From an uncultured Eubacteriales bacterium (GTDB taxonomy: Bacteria; Bacillota; Clostridia; Peptostreptococcales; Anaerovoracaceae), in assembly GCA_902795265.1 (NCBI GenBank), contig CADBKM010000029.1, forward strand, positions 1 to 34,090: a DNA stretch of 34,090 bases, read 5' to 3'. Under the pieces are notes generated by a model that had not been told where the DNA came from, searched no databases, and was given only the letters and a program-made list of their open reading frames with translations. Of the stretch, positions 15,953 to 24,174 are shown in pieces (positions within the stretch are counted from its first letter, which is position 1; each line of letters begins with the position of its first letter). The translations under genes and the position numbers were made by a program.

Positions 15953-16849
15953 CTATTCTGCTTTGAGCCCGAGGTCATCGAGAACCTCAAGAATGGACTC
16001 CATCTGTGTTCCTTCGTTGAATTCGATCTTTCCGAGGTCTGCTTCCTGGGAAAGTACCGGATCAACAGGGAGCTGCTCGATCAGCTTGATGCCGTATTCT
16101 GCTGCAACTGCCTTAGCCTGGCTTGGACCGAACATCTCGATCTTGCGTCCGCAGTCAGGGCAAGTGATGTAGCTCATGTTCTCTACAAGTCCGAGAACCG
16201 GGATATTCATCAGATTGGCCATCTTAACAGCCTTTCCGACTATCATGGATACGAGATCCTGAGGTGATGTAACTACGATGATTCCGTCGATAGGAAGCGA
16301 CTGGAATACTGTAAGAGGAACGTCTCCTGTCCCCGGAGGCATGTCGATGAAGAGAACATCGAGGTCGCCCCAGCATACGTCTGTCCAGAACTGTTCCACT
16401 ACTCCGCCGATTACAGGACCTCTCCATACGACAGGATCAGTCTCGTTTTCAACGAGAAGATTGATGGACATGAGCTTGATATCAAGCGGTGTGGTCTCAG
16501 GAAGAATACCGAAGTCGCTGCCGTATGCCTTTGTATGTACGCCGAACATTTTAGGGATCGAAGGACCTGTGATATCAGCATCCATGATTCCTGTTCTGTA
16601 ACCGTTTCTTGTAGCAGCAACAGCTGAAAGTGCTGTGACCATCGACTTTCCTACTCCGCCTTTACCGGAAACGATTCCGATCACCTTCTTTACAGAGCTG
16701 TTGGGATTGAGCTGTGCTTTCTGGATTCCTCCTGCTCTTGAAGGACAATCAGCGCCGCACGAGCTGCAGTCATGTGTGCAGTCCTCAGGTGCCTGGCCGC
16801 CTTCGTTTGCTCCCTCATGCATAACCTTATTCTTATTGTTGTCAAGCAT
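15953..16849 (-). CDS. Mrp/NBP35-family iron-sulfur carrier ATPase
   Basis: Cytosolic P-loop ATPase that scaffolds or carries Fe-S clusters to target proteins. The 298-aa product has a deviant Walker A GKGGVGKS at residues 62-69 and MDADITGPSIPKMFG. The DMPPGTGD segment and CPDCGRK (the conserved CxxC that bridges a cluster in the dimer) are also present. The N terminus has four more cysteines (C24, C28, C31, C35) as in NBP35-like members. The ATG is preceded by GGGAGG. It lies between the lipoprotein gene and potA in the long minus-strand run. Confidence 0.93.
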   Translation of the reverse strand: MLDNNKNKVMHEGANEGGQAPEDCTHDCSSCGADCPSRAGGIQKAQLNPNSSVKKVIGIVSGKGGVGKSMVTALSAVAATRNGYRTGIMDADITGPSIPKMFGVHTKAYGSDFGILPETTPLDIKLMSINLLVENETDPVVWRGPVIGGVVEQFWTDVCWGDLDVLFIDMPPGTGDVPLTVFQSLPIDGIIVVTSPQDLVSMIVGKAVKMANLMNIPVLGLVENMSYITCPDCGRKIEMFGPSQAKAVAAEYGIKLIEQLPVDPVLSQEADLGKIEFNEGTQMESILEVLDDLGLKAE

Positions 16850-16879
16850 TTACTTATTCCTCCCGCTAGGTTTATTAGT

Positions 16880-17488
16880 TTAATCTGCAGCGAGCGTTTC
16901 CATTTCACTCATCATGCCACCGAATATGGCATCCTGCAGTTCTTTATTATCTTTTATTCCTGCGATCCATTCTCCGTTATCAAGAGGATCGATGCATACT
17001 ATATCAAGATCTTTTATATAGCTTTTTTCATCAAGAGCGTCAAGCCTTGCGAAAAGCAGTTCGTAAAAGTCAGTCAGGTCGTCTTCGCTCAGGCCGTCGG
17101 GATGTGAACGGAGGAACTCCGTCCATGCAGCAAGGTATTCTCTGCCGAAGTCATAAGTTCTGACTCTGACGCTTACAAGTGTGTAGTCATCATCCTTGTC
17201 GTCGTCTTCCCTGCTGCCGGTGATCTCAAAATCGAAATCCCTCAGCTTTTCCAGAAAGCCATCGAAGTGATCCCTGCCCTCATCGGAAAGAGAGCTCCTG
17301 AGGTTTGCGACCTCGCTTCCGACAGTCTCTGATGCCTGAAGCGCCTTGAGCTCGGTCGATACCTTTTTTTCGGCATGACTCTGATGTGCGCAGCCTGCCA
17401 GAACGATCAGACATAAGAACACCGCCAGCCATACAATGATGGCTTTCGGATATTTATTCTTTACCGATAATCTTTCTTTGTCCGTCAT
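16880..17488 (-). CDS. Putative lipoprotein of unknown function
   Basis: 202-aa protein with a charged N terminus, a hydrophobic stretch at residues ~16-30 and a lipobox LAGC at 30-33, so it should be lipid-anchored at Cys33 after Lgt and signal peptidase II processing. The mature part is hydrophilic and acidic, with a DDDKDDD run, predicted helical segments and no motif I recognise. It starts 7 nt after selB and ends 30 nt before the Mrp gene, so it is probably co-transcribed with both. The AGGA site is very close to the ATG. Confidence 0.75.
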   Translation of the reverse strand: MTDKERLSVKNKYPKAIIVWLAVFLCLIVLAGCAHQSHAEKKVSTELKALQASETVGSEVANLRSSLSDEGRDHFDGFLEKLRDFDFEITGSREDDDKDDDYTLVSVRVRTYDFGREYLAAWTEFLRSHPDGLSEDDLTDFYELLFARLDALDEKSYIKDLDIVCIDPLDNGEWIAGIKDNKELQDAIFGGMMSEMETLAAD

Positions 17489-17495
17489 GTTCCTT

Positions 17496-19391
17496 TTACT
17501 TTACGACCTTGCGTGCCTCCCCGTCAAAGACTGTTATACCGGCCTTATCCATTGCCGGCAGAAGCTCCGCAGCAAACTTTCTTGAAGTTCCGAGCCTATC
17601 TCTGTATTCTGCAAGCGTGAAACTGCCGTCAAACTGACGGGCAGTATCCACTGCCGTGTTCCATGCCTGAGTTTCAATATAATATGAAGGATTTACTTTA
17701 TAAATAACGCCTTCCGCTTCTAGATCCTCAAGAATAGCGCGAACTATTCTGACATCCGGATACAGGGCAAAGAATTCATCATTCTTAAGCATCTCTATGC
17801 CTGCATCGGCATACATTGCCGCGAACCTGCTCTTAAGTGCTTTCTGCTCATCAGTGTACTCAATGCTGAATCCGCTTATCGCTATGGATTTGCCGCGATC
17901 CTCAATAAACCCTTGTGCGAGCATGTGCCTGATCACGGCCTGTACCATCTTGTCATCGTCAGTGAACCAGTTCTTTTTCAGTCTGGAGATAAGTTCCTGA
18001 CGCGGGATGCCATCCGCGAGAGGATTCTCTGCGTGATAATCGTTTATGAGCCTTTCCGTGAGGTCCTTCATATATGTGAATTTTGTATCGCTTACGATAG
18101 TTCCGTCAGGAAGAAGTATCAGCGATCCGTTCTTCAGACCTTCGTCGGAAGCTTCATCCATCTCATGGCCAAGAAGCCCCAGCTCGGAGGCGAGGTCCTG
18201 CTTTTTCACAAAGCGCCTCTCGCATGATTTCGCGTATATTATTTCGCTGATGGAACCGCCCGAAAGAACATCCATACCTGCAAGGATATCCGGCTTGTTT
18301 CTCTTATGCTTTGCAGGAAGCGTGTCGATTATGCGGCCGCCTCCCACTGTAATTATAGGTGAATAGAACCTTATGATGAAACGGTCACCGCGTCTTACAG
18401 CTGCAGGCTCCTCGAGTCTGAGCTGAGCATATGCGGTCTCTCCCGCCGACAGCGAATCTCTGTCGAGCAGAATGACCTTGCACAGCACTTCGTCTGACCC
18501 GCAGTACAGATGCACTCTGCTGTTGTTGAGGATCACTCTATCTGTAGAGCTGAATATGGTAAGCTCTGTATCTATCATGCTGGTGACTGTCACCGCATCC
18601 GGATATGCGACGATATCGCCTCTGCTGATATCTTCCTTTGAAACACCGGTAAGGTTGATCGCCGTTCTCTGCCCTGCCAGGGCGACGTCGGTTTCTTTTC
18701 CGTATGTCTGTATACCCCTTACCTTTGCTTTGGTTCCTTCAGGGTAGATAATTACATTGTCACCGACTTTTACGTTTCCGTCCATCAGAGTTCCGGTAAC
18801 GACCGTACCGAAGCCCTGCATGGTGAACACTCTGTCCACAGGAAGCCTGAACAGCTCCTTCTCTTCGCGGCGCTTGTTTTCTCTGTCGCACTTGGCGATT
18901 ATCTCTTTCTTTAGCTCTTCGATGCCCTCGCCTGTCGCTGCACTTACAGGTATTACAGGTTTTCCTTCAAGGAAAGACCCTTTGAAGTAGTCATCGACTT
19001 CCTCGAGGACCATCTCGAGCCACTCTTCTTCTACCATATCGGTCTTCGTGACCGCGATTATTCCGTCGTTGATGCCGAGCGAATTAAGGATCTCAAAATG
19101 CTCTCTGGTCTGAGGCATTATCCCCTCATCGGCAGCCACTACGAAAAGAACGAAATCGATCCCGCCTATGCCTGCGAGCATATGCTTTATGAACTTCTCA
19201 TGGCCCGGAACATCGATGACTCCGATGTTGTATCCGGCGTCATTCGGAATATGCGCGAAGCCGAGTTCTATGGTGATACCGCGTTTTTTCTCTTCTTCGA
19301 GCCTGTCAGTATCGATACCGCTGAGCGCCTTGATAAGCGTGGTTTTGCCGTGATCGACATGACCGGCTGTACCGATTATTATGTTCTTCAT
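17496..19391 (-). CDS. selB: Selenocysteine-specific translation elongation factor
   Basis: GTPase that delivers Sec-tRNA-Sec to UGA codons marked by a downstream SECIS hairpin. The 631-aa product opens with an EF-Tu-like G domain: GTAGHVDHGKTTL (G1), DVPGHEKF (G3) and TKTD (G4). It continues with beta-barrel domains and ends in ~250 residues matching the winged-helix repeats that read SECIS. The ATG overlaps the selA stop (ATGA) and is preceded by GGAGG at 10 nt, so the two are translationally coupled. No selenoprotein gene is visible in this window. Confidence 0.97.
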   Translation of the reverse strand: MKNIIIGTAGHVDHGKTTLIKALSGIDTDRLEEEKKRGITIELGFAHIPNDAGYNIGVIDVPGHEKFIKHMLAGIGGIDFVLFVVAADEGIMPQTREHFEILNSLGINDGIIAVTKTDMVEEEWLEMVLEEVDDYFKGSFLEGKPVIPVSAATGEGIEELKKEIIAKCDRENKRREEKELFRLPVDRVFTMQGFGTVVTGTLMDGNVKVGDNVIIYPEGTKAKVRGIQTYGKETDVALAGQRTAINLTGVSKEDISRGDIVAYPDAVTVTSMIDTELTIFSSTDRVILNNSRVHLYCGSDEVLCKVILLDRDSLSAGETAYAQLRLEEPAAVRRGDRFIIRFYSPIITVGGGRIIDTLPAKHKRNKPDILAGMDVLSGGSISEIIYAKSCERRFVKKQDLASELGLLGHEMDEASDEGLKNGSLILLPDGTIVSDTKFTYMKDLTERLINDYHAENPLADGIPRQELISRLKKNWFTDDDKMVQAVIRHMLAQGFIEDRGKSIAISGFSIEYTDEQKALKSRFAAMYADAGIEMLKNDEFFALYPDVRIVRAILEDLEAEGVIYKVNPSYYIETQAWNTAVDTARQFDGSFTLAEYRDRLGTSRKFAAELLPAMDKAGITVFDGEARKVVK

Positions 19392-20848
19392 TTACGAAAT
19401 GCCTCCGCGACTGTCTCAATTTCGTCATCAGCGATGGTTCTGACACAGAGCAGAAGTCTGTCCTCGTTGATCCTTGCTATGACCGGGATCTCAGCTTTGC
19501 GGAGCTTTCTCTCGGTTCTGTCCGCTGACTTTATGCCCTCTTTTACGGATACTGCCCATCCGGGGAGTCTGACCATCGGTGCCGAACCTCCGCCAATCTG
19601 ATCTTCTACCTGTACGAGTTCGATCTCGAGAGAAGGATCCACTCTTTTGAGTGCATCGGCAAGAGTTTCCGCTTTCTTTCTCATCTCTTCATTTGAAGCG
19701 GAGATCATGCGGAGCACCGGAATGTCTCTCAGCGCTGTTTTACGGTCTTTATACTTCATAAGCGTCGCTTCAAGAGCAGCGAATGTCATTTTGTCGACTC
19801 TCATGGCTCTTGCAAGCGGATGCTTCTTCATTGCCTTTATATATTTTTTCTTGCCGACAATGATGCCGGCCTGAGGCCCTCCGAGCAGCTTGTCGCCGCT
19901 GAAAAGCATTACATCTATTCCCGTAGCAAGTGATGCCGGTATATTTGGCTCTCTGAGACCGAATTCCGACATGTCGAGCATGAGGCCGTTGCCCATATCG
20001 AAGATGACAGGAAGATCGTGCTTTTTGCCGATCTCAACGAGATCTTCGAGTGAAGCCTCTTCGGTGAAGCCCACGATGTCGTAATTGGACTTATGCACCT
20101 TCATGAGAGCGCCCGTCTCAAAGCGTTTTCCCTGACGCGGATCTGCGTCAAGCCAGTCGCCCTTTTCGAGCATTTCTTTGGTCATGACAGCGTTCTCGTA
20201 ATCAGATGCCTTGGTCTTATTGCTGGTGCCGACTTCCTGAAGAAAGGCTCCTGACTGCATCATGATGTCAGGGATTCTGAAAGCCCCGCCTATTTCAACC
20301 AGCTCACCTCTTGATACGATGATCTCTTTGCCCTTGCCCATGCTGGCCAGTACTATCATCGTTGCGGCTGCGTTGTTGTTTACCACCATCGCGTCTTCCG
20401 CTCCTGTAAGGTCAGCGATAAGATCGCCTACGAGATCGTGGCGCGAACCGCGCTTCCCTTTAGGTACGTTATATTCAAGGTCGGAGTAACCCTTCGACAC
20501 TCTTGCGACATTCTCGACTGCATCTTTGCAGAGAGGCGCCCTTCCGAGATTAGTGTGCAGAATGGTTCCTGTCGCATTGATAAGCGGATAAAGATTGAGT
20601 TCCTCTTCCTGAAAGACTCTGGCAGCTGCAGCTTCGGCAACAGCTTCGACCGAAAGAACAGACGAGTCAAAGCCCTCTGCATCTCCTTCTCCCAGATCAA
20701 GTATGGAAGCTCTGAGCGCGGCAATGACAGCCCTCACAGCATCCGTTACGAGAATCTCTCCCTTCTCTTCTGACAATACAACAAGAGACTCCTGCCTCAT
20801 CACTTCGTCGATTTTAGGGAGTCCTCTAAGTAATTCTTTTTTTGTCAT
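19388..20848 (-). CDS. selA: L-seryl-tRNA(Sec) selenium transferase
   Basis: PLP enzyme that converts Ser-tRNA-Sec to Sec-tRNA-Sec using selenophosphate. The product (486 aa from the start chosen here) has the family signatures INATGTILHTNLGRAPL, EYNVPKGKRGSRH and the PLP-lysine motif FSGDKLLGGPQAG about two thirds along. I choose the ATG at 20848 because GGAGGT lies 10 nt upstream. An earlier TTG at 20872 would place that ribosome binding site inside the gene. It lies 26 nt downstream of the tRNA-Sec gene and overlaps selB. Confidence 0.97.
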   Translation of the reverse strand: MTKKELLRGLPKIDEVMRQESLVVLSEEKGEILVTDAVRAVIAALRASILDLGEGDAEGFDSSVLSVEAVAEAAAARVFQEEELNLYPLINATGTILHTNLGRAPLCKDAVENVARVSKGYSDLEYNVPKGKRGSRHDLVGDLIADLTGAEDAMVVNNNAAATMIVLASMGKGKEIIVSRGELVEIGGAFRIPDIMMQSGAFLQEVGTSNKTKASDYENAVMTKEMLEKGDWLDADPRQGKRFETGALMKVHKSNYDIVGFTEEASLEDLVEIGKKHDLPVIFDMGNGLMLDMSEFGLREPNIPASLATGIDVMLFSGDKLLGGPQAGIIVGKKKYIKAMKKHPLARAMRVDKMTFAALEATLMKYKDRKTALRDIPVLRMISASNEEMRKKAETLADALKRVDPSLEIELVQVEDQIGGGSAPMVRLPGWAVSVKEGIKSADRTERKLRKAEIPVIARINEDRLLLCVRTIADDEIETVAEAFRK

Positions 20849-20874
20849 TGCAATCCCGACCTCCGTAATCAAAT

Positions 20875-20970
20875 TGGCGGGAGTACGTGGGAATCGAACC
20901 CACCCGGGAGGCTACTAACCCCCTGCAAACGGTTTTGAAGACCGCGAGGCACACCAGCACCTATCTACCC
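20875..20970 (-). tRNA. selC: tRNA-Sec (anticodon TCA)
   Basis: The minus strand gives the hallmarks of selenocysteine tRNA. The anticodon loop CTTCAAA sits on GCGGT/ACCGT. The D-stem has 6 bp with a TGGT loop (AGGTGC/GTGCCT). There is a long variable arm (GGGGG/CCTCCC), T-arm GTGGG-TTCGATT-CCCAC, discriminator G and an encoded CCA. It directly precedes selA and selB, which fixes the identity. Odd point: the 8-nt acceptor halves GGGTAGAT and GTACTCCC pair only at the outer three G-C positions and weakly at the inner end (see findings). A hairpin AGCGT/ACGCT (20975-20991) lies just 5' of it. Confidence 0.92.
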
Positions 20971-21013
20971 ATTCAGCGTTTTTTTTACGCTAACCGCACT
21001 CAAAAGATTCTAT

Positions 21014-21047
21014 CAAAAAAGCGCCGTGGTAGCAACACCACAGCGCT
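21014..21047 (-). terminator. Rho-independent terminator after cysE
   Basis: Positions 21020-21030 and 21037-21047 form an 11-position stem with one C-A mismatch and a 6-nt loop. On the minus strand it is followed by TTTTTT. It lies 15 nt past the cysE stop and separates the udk-cysE operon from selC. A weaker T run on the other side might let it act in both directions. Confidence 0.82.
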
Positions 21048-21061
21048 ATTTTTGCGCAGTT

Positions 21062-21964
21062 TCAGATAAACCATTCTATTGTTTCCTCAGGATCAGGCTG
21101 GTCAGTAGACATGGCCTGTCCGCTAGGCTTTGTTACTATGGTCACACCCGGGTCAAGCGAATGTGTCAGCCAGACGTTTCCGCCTACGACACAGTCATCA
21201 CCTATCTTCGTATCTCCGCCGAGGATAGTCGCTCCGGCATAAATGACTACTCTGTCTCCGATATCCGGATGACGCTTTATTCCCTTTACCGGAGTACCGT
21301 CTTCGTTGACCGGGAAGCTCTTCGCTCCGAGTGTCACATGCTGATAGAGCTTTACATGATCGCCTATCGTTGTCGTTTCACCGATTACGACGCCGGTACC
21401 GTGGTCAATGAAGAAATATCTTCCTATAGTCGCTCCCGGATGGATATCTATTCCGGTTATCTCGTGAGCCTGCTCTGTCATCACGCGCGGTATCATAGGT
21501 ACTCCGAGCTCATACAGCTTATGAGCGATCCTGTATGTCGCTATCGCTATAAACGCAGGATAAGTGATAATCACTTCATCCATGCTCTTGGCGGCCGGGT
21601 CACCCTCATAGCCTGCCTGGATATCAGTCTTCAGTATCTCAAGTATTTCAGGCAGCGAGTCGACCAGCGCCTCAACTATTTCGTGAGCTTCAGCCTGGTC
21701 TTTATATACCAGCTCGAGTGTCTGATCGAGAGCATCGTATGCCCTCATCAGCTCGTATGTTCTCTTTTCAGTCTCGACGAATCTTGCACGCGATTTGCCG
21801 AAATGATACGGGAACATCGCACGCATCAGGTAGGCAAGCGCTTCAGCGACTTTTTCCTGCATTCCAAGCAGATGACCGTCATTCGGACGCGTATCTATCT
21901 CGGTAAGTCTGTAAGCCAGGTCTTCAAGATGAGCAGCCTTTGCCCCTTTCTTCTCTATAGTCAT
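21062..21964 (-). CDS. cysE: Serine O-acetyltransferase (EpsC/CysE type)
   Basis: Makes O-acetylserine from serine and acetyl-CoA, the first step of cysteine synthesis. The 300-aa product has an alpha-helical N-terminal half and a C-terminal left-handed beta-helix of hexapeptide repeats, including GIDIHPGATIGRYFFIDHGTGVVIGET and HVKLYQHVTLGA. The DHGTG region holds the catalytic Asp/His pair of the family. The extended N terminus matches the EpsC form common in Clostridia. It is the last gene of the operon that begins at udk and is followed by a strong terminator. Confidence 0.95.
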   Translation of the reverse strand: MTIEKKGAKAAHLEDLAYRLTEIDTRPNDGHLLGMQEKVAEALAYLMRAMFPYHFGKSRARFVETEKRTYELMRAYDALDQTLELVYKDQAEAHEIVEALVDSLPEILEILKTDIQAGYEGDPAAKSMDEVIITYPAFIAIATYRIAHKLYELGVPMIPRVMTEQAHEITGIDIHPGATIGRYFFIDHGTGVVIGETTTIGDHVKLYQHVTLGAKSFPVNEDGTPVKGIKRHPDIGDRVVIYAGATILGGDTKIGDDCVVGGNVWLTHSLDPGVTIVTKPSGQAMSTDQPDPEETIEWFI

Positions 21965-21989
21965 ATGATCTCTGTCCTTTTTTTATAAA

Positions 21990-22253
21990 CTATGCCGCGG
22001 CTTCTGCCATTGCCTGCCTCAGAGCCTTGCTCAGCTGGTCAGGGCACGAAGTATCTTTGAAACCGCAGGTTGTACCCTCTAGTCTGTCTATAACGTCCTC
22101 AGCCTTCATCCCCTTGATCAGCTTTGAGATACCGCTGAGGTTTCCATTGCAGCCGCCTGTAAAAACAACGTCCTTAATAACATCTCCGTCAAGTTCTATC
22201 TCGATCATCATCGAGCATACTCCCTGCGGATAAAACGTAAACTTCTTTGTCAT
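21990..22253 (-). CDS. TSCPD domain-containing small protein
   Basis: 87-aa protein with the C-terminal TSCPDQLS motif that names the TSCPD domain, plus GGCNGN and CGFKDTSC. Three conserved-looking cysteines suggest metal or redox chemistry, but the function is not established as far as I know. Stand-alone proteins of this size form a recognised uncharacterised family in Clostridia. It lies between the HD protein and cysE in the udk operon, with a modest GAGG site 13 nt upstream of the ATG. Confidence 0.82.
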   Translation of the reverse strand: MTKKFTFYPQGVCSMMIEIELDGDVIKDVVFTGGCNGNLSGISKLIKGMKAEDVIDRLEGTTCGFKDTSCPDQLSKALRQAMAEAAA

Positions 22254-22282
22254 TATACTAAATAACCTCTTTTTTAAATTGT

Positions 22283-22858
22283 TTATAATCCGATCTTGTC
22301 GGCGATCTCAGTCATAGCTTCAAGCGAGACATCGATAAATTCATCCCAGCTCATTCCGGCCTTCTCGATAAGGCTCATGTACTGCCTGTTCGCTCCCGCG
22401 GCAAAGCGTGTCTCTTTGAATCTCTTGTTGACTGATTTATGCTTTACGCTGGCAATCTTCTTGTCAGGATAAATCTGTGCGATCGCCTTCAGGAAACCCG
22501 ACATAGGGTCAGCAGCAATGAGAGCGTATTCGAGCTGAGTTTCAGGATTCTTTCCGCACGCAGGATTATGAGCCATTATGGCATTTTCCATGACAGGATC
22601 TCCGAAGCCTTCGTCTCTGAGGATCTTTGCGGATGTAGGTCCGTGTGTTCCGAAGTCATCTCTCCATGGAGCAGTCTCTTCGTCGAGATCGTGCAGCAGT
22701 CCGCAGATGCCCCAGTATTCGACATCATCCGGAGCAAGCTTCTTGGCAAGTCCTCTCATGATCGCCTCGACAGCATAGCTGTGAGTTATGTAGTTTTCGC
22801 CTTTTACATATTTGTGGAGCAGATCGTTGGCCTGCTCTCTCGTAAGTTTCGCTTCCAT
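22283..22858 (-). CDS. HD domain protein, predicted phosphohydrolase
   Basis: 191-aa cytosolic protein with the HD superfamily pattern: H near residue 21 (ITHSYAVEAIM), the HD pair in GLLHDLDEET near residue 55, and IMAHN later. These predict a metal-dependent phosphohydrolase. Similar stand-alone HD proteins are often annotated as hydrolases of unknown substrate. The neighbouring purine nucleoside phosphorylase hints at a nucleotide substrate, but that is inference. AAGGGA precedes the ATG. Confidence 0.82.
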   Translation of the reverse strand: MEAKLTREQANDLLHKYVKGENYITHSYAVEAIMRGLAKKLAPDDVEYWGICGLLHDLDEETAPWRDDFGTHGPTSAKILRDEGFGDPVMENAIMAHNPACGKNPETQLEYALIAADPMSGFLKAIAQIYPDKKIASVKHKSVNKRFKETRFAAGANRQYMSLIEKAGMSWDEFIDVSLEAMTEIADKIGL

Positions 22859-22885
22859 ATATAATCCCTTCTTTCTTATGATTGT

Positions 22886-23719
22886 CTAAATCTCTATCGC
22901 CAGGTCTACTACCTCGGCAAAGATATCCTGAACGTGTGTTGCCGCCTCATTGACTTCCTCTCCGGTCAGCGGTTTATCGAGAACTCCGGCTGCCATATTC
23001 GAAAGGAATGTTATGCCGATTACTTCGCGTCCGGCATGATTTGCGATAATAGCCTCTGGCACGGTCGACATTCCGGCAGCATCGGCGCCTATGGCCCTTG
23101 CGAACCTGATCTCTGCAGGAGTCTCAAAGCTCGGTCCGGTAAACATCGCGTATACGCCTTCCCTAAGGTTTATGCCCTTGCCGGCAGCAGCTTCTTTCAG
23201 CTTTTCTCTGAGATCTTTGTTATATGTATATGTCATGTCCGGGAATCTCGGGCCGAAGCTGTCGAGATTCTTTCCGATGAGCGGATTGTTTCCGGATAGA
23301 TTGATGTGGTCACTGATGAGCATGAGTTCACCGGCATTCCACTCCGTATTGATACAGCCCGCGGCATTGGTGATTATGAATCTCTTTACGCCCAGAGCGA
23401 CCATTACCCTTGCAGGATACGCTGTTTTATCCATGTCGCGGTTTTCATAGTAGTGGAACCTTCCGGCCATTATGATGATCCGCTTTCCCTTGTAAGTTCC
23501 GTATACGATCTCGCCCCTGTGATCGGAAACAAGACCCGCCTCCATATACGGGACGTCATTATACGGTATTACTATCGGATCTTCTATCCTGTCTGCGAAG
23601 CCGTTCAGGCCCGAGCCGAGAACGATTCCTATCTCGGGCTTCAGAACGCCCTTGCCGTAAAGAAAGACCGCAGTCTCACGGATTCGCTCCTCGAGCGGCT
23701 TACTCATATCCGCTATCAT
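22886..23719 (-). CDS. Purine-nucleoside phosphorylase (trimeric type)
   Basis: Cleaves inosine/guanosine with phosphate to the free base and ribose-1-phosphate for purine salvage. The 277-aa product has the phosphate-binding GSGLNGFAD, a SDHRGEIVYG segment, FHYYENRDM, ITNAAGCIN, the purine-site FTGPSFETPAEIRFAR and MSTVPEAIIANHAG. These are features of the trimeric inosine/guanosine-specific class (PunA/PupG). AAAGGGGA precedes the ATG. It is mid-operon, 17 nt after the LarC2-like gene, near uridine kinase, so part of the operon is nucleoside salvage. Confidence 0.95.
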   Translation of the reverse strand: MIADMSKPLEERIRETAVFLYGKGVLKPEIGIVLGSGLNGFADRIEDPIVIPYNDVPYMEAGLVSDHRGEIVYGTYKGKRIIIMAGRFHYYENRDMDKTAYPARVMVALGVKRFIITNAAGCINTEWNAGELMLISDHINLSGNNPLIGKNLDSFGPRFPDMTYTYNKDLREKLKEAAAGKGINLREGVYAMFTGPSFETPAEIRFARAIGADAAGMSTVPEAIIANHAGREVIGITFLSNMAAGVLDKPLTGEEVNEAATHVQDIFAEVVDLAIEI

Positions 23720-23736
23720 TTTGTCCCCTTTCCCTG

Positions 23737-24171
23737 TTAAAGTGATTCCAATACCAGCCTGCGGGCTTCCGCTATGCTGATGCCGCGTTCGCGTGCTATG
23801 CGGGCAAGGTCTTCATACTCGAGCTTGGATCGTTCTGCTCCGTATCCGCTTACGGATTTGCACCTGACATCACCGTACGGCGTGCTCAGAGTCTTTTCAC
23901 TTCTTTCGAGTATATACCTTTCGGATATCAGCTCACGGATGCCTATAGTCGAAGTGTATTTGAATATAAGGCGCACGAAGCACTCCTTCTCGGCCTCTTC
24001 ATCAGCGCACATGACAGTCATCAGCGTCGCAGGTCTGCCCTTCTTCATCTGAACGGGCGAGAGAGTCACATCCTTTGCGCCTTCTTCCATCAGACGTTCG
24101 GCAGCGAAAGCGAGTTCCTCTGCCGTCATGTCGTCGATATTGCATTCAAATTCACATATCCTGTCTTTCAT
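23737..24171 (-). CDS. Stand-alone LarC C-terminal domain (LarC2-like)
   Basis: 144-aa protein matching the C-terminal domain of LarC (DUF111 family), starting with ECNIDDMTAEELAFAAERL and containing DVTLSPVQMKKGRPA. In the lactate racemase pathway LarC inserts nickel into the pincer nucleotide cofactor using CTP, and the C-terminal part is the CTP-binding half. Here the N-terminal LarC1 half is absent: only 3 nt separate this gene from udk upstream. In some lactobacilli LarC is made from larC1/larC2 by frameshifting, but no larC1 frame is visible here. It may work with a LarC1 encoded elsewhere. larE lies three genes away in the next operon. Confidence 0.78.
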   Translation of the reverse strand: MKDRICEFECNIDDMTAEELAFAAERLMEEGAKDVTLSPVQMKKGRPATLMTVMCADEEAEKECFVRLIFKYTSTIGIRELISERYILERSEKTLSTPYGDVRCKSVSGYGAERSKLEYEDLARIARERGISIAEARRLVLESL

Positions 24172-24174
24172 TGT

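Noticed and set aside
17496-20970. A selenoprotein gene (in-frame TGA with SECIS) next to the sel cluster
   Set aside because: All genes in the window read through without internal TGA and none belongs to a known selenoprotein family.
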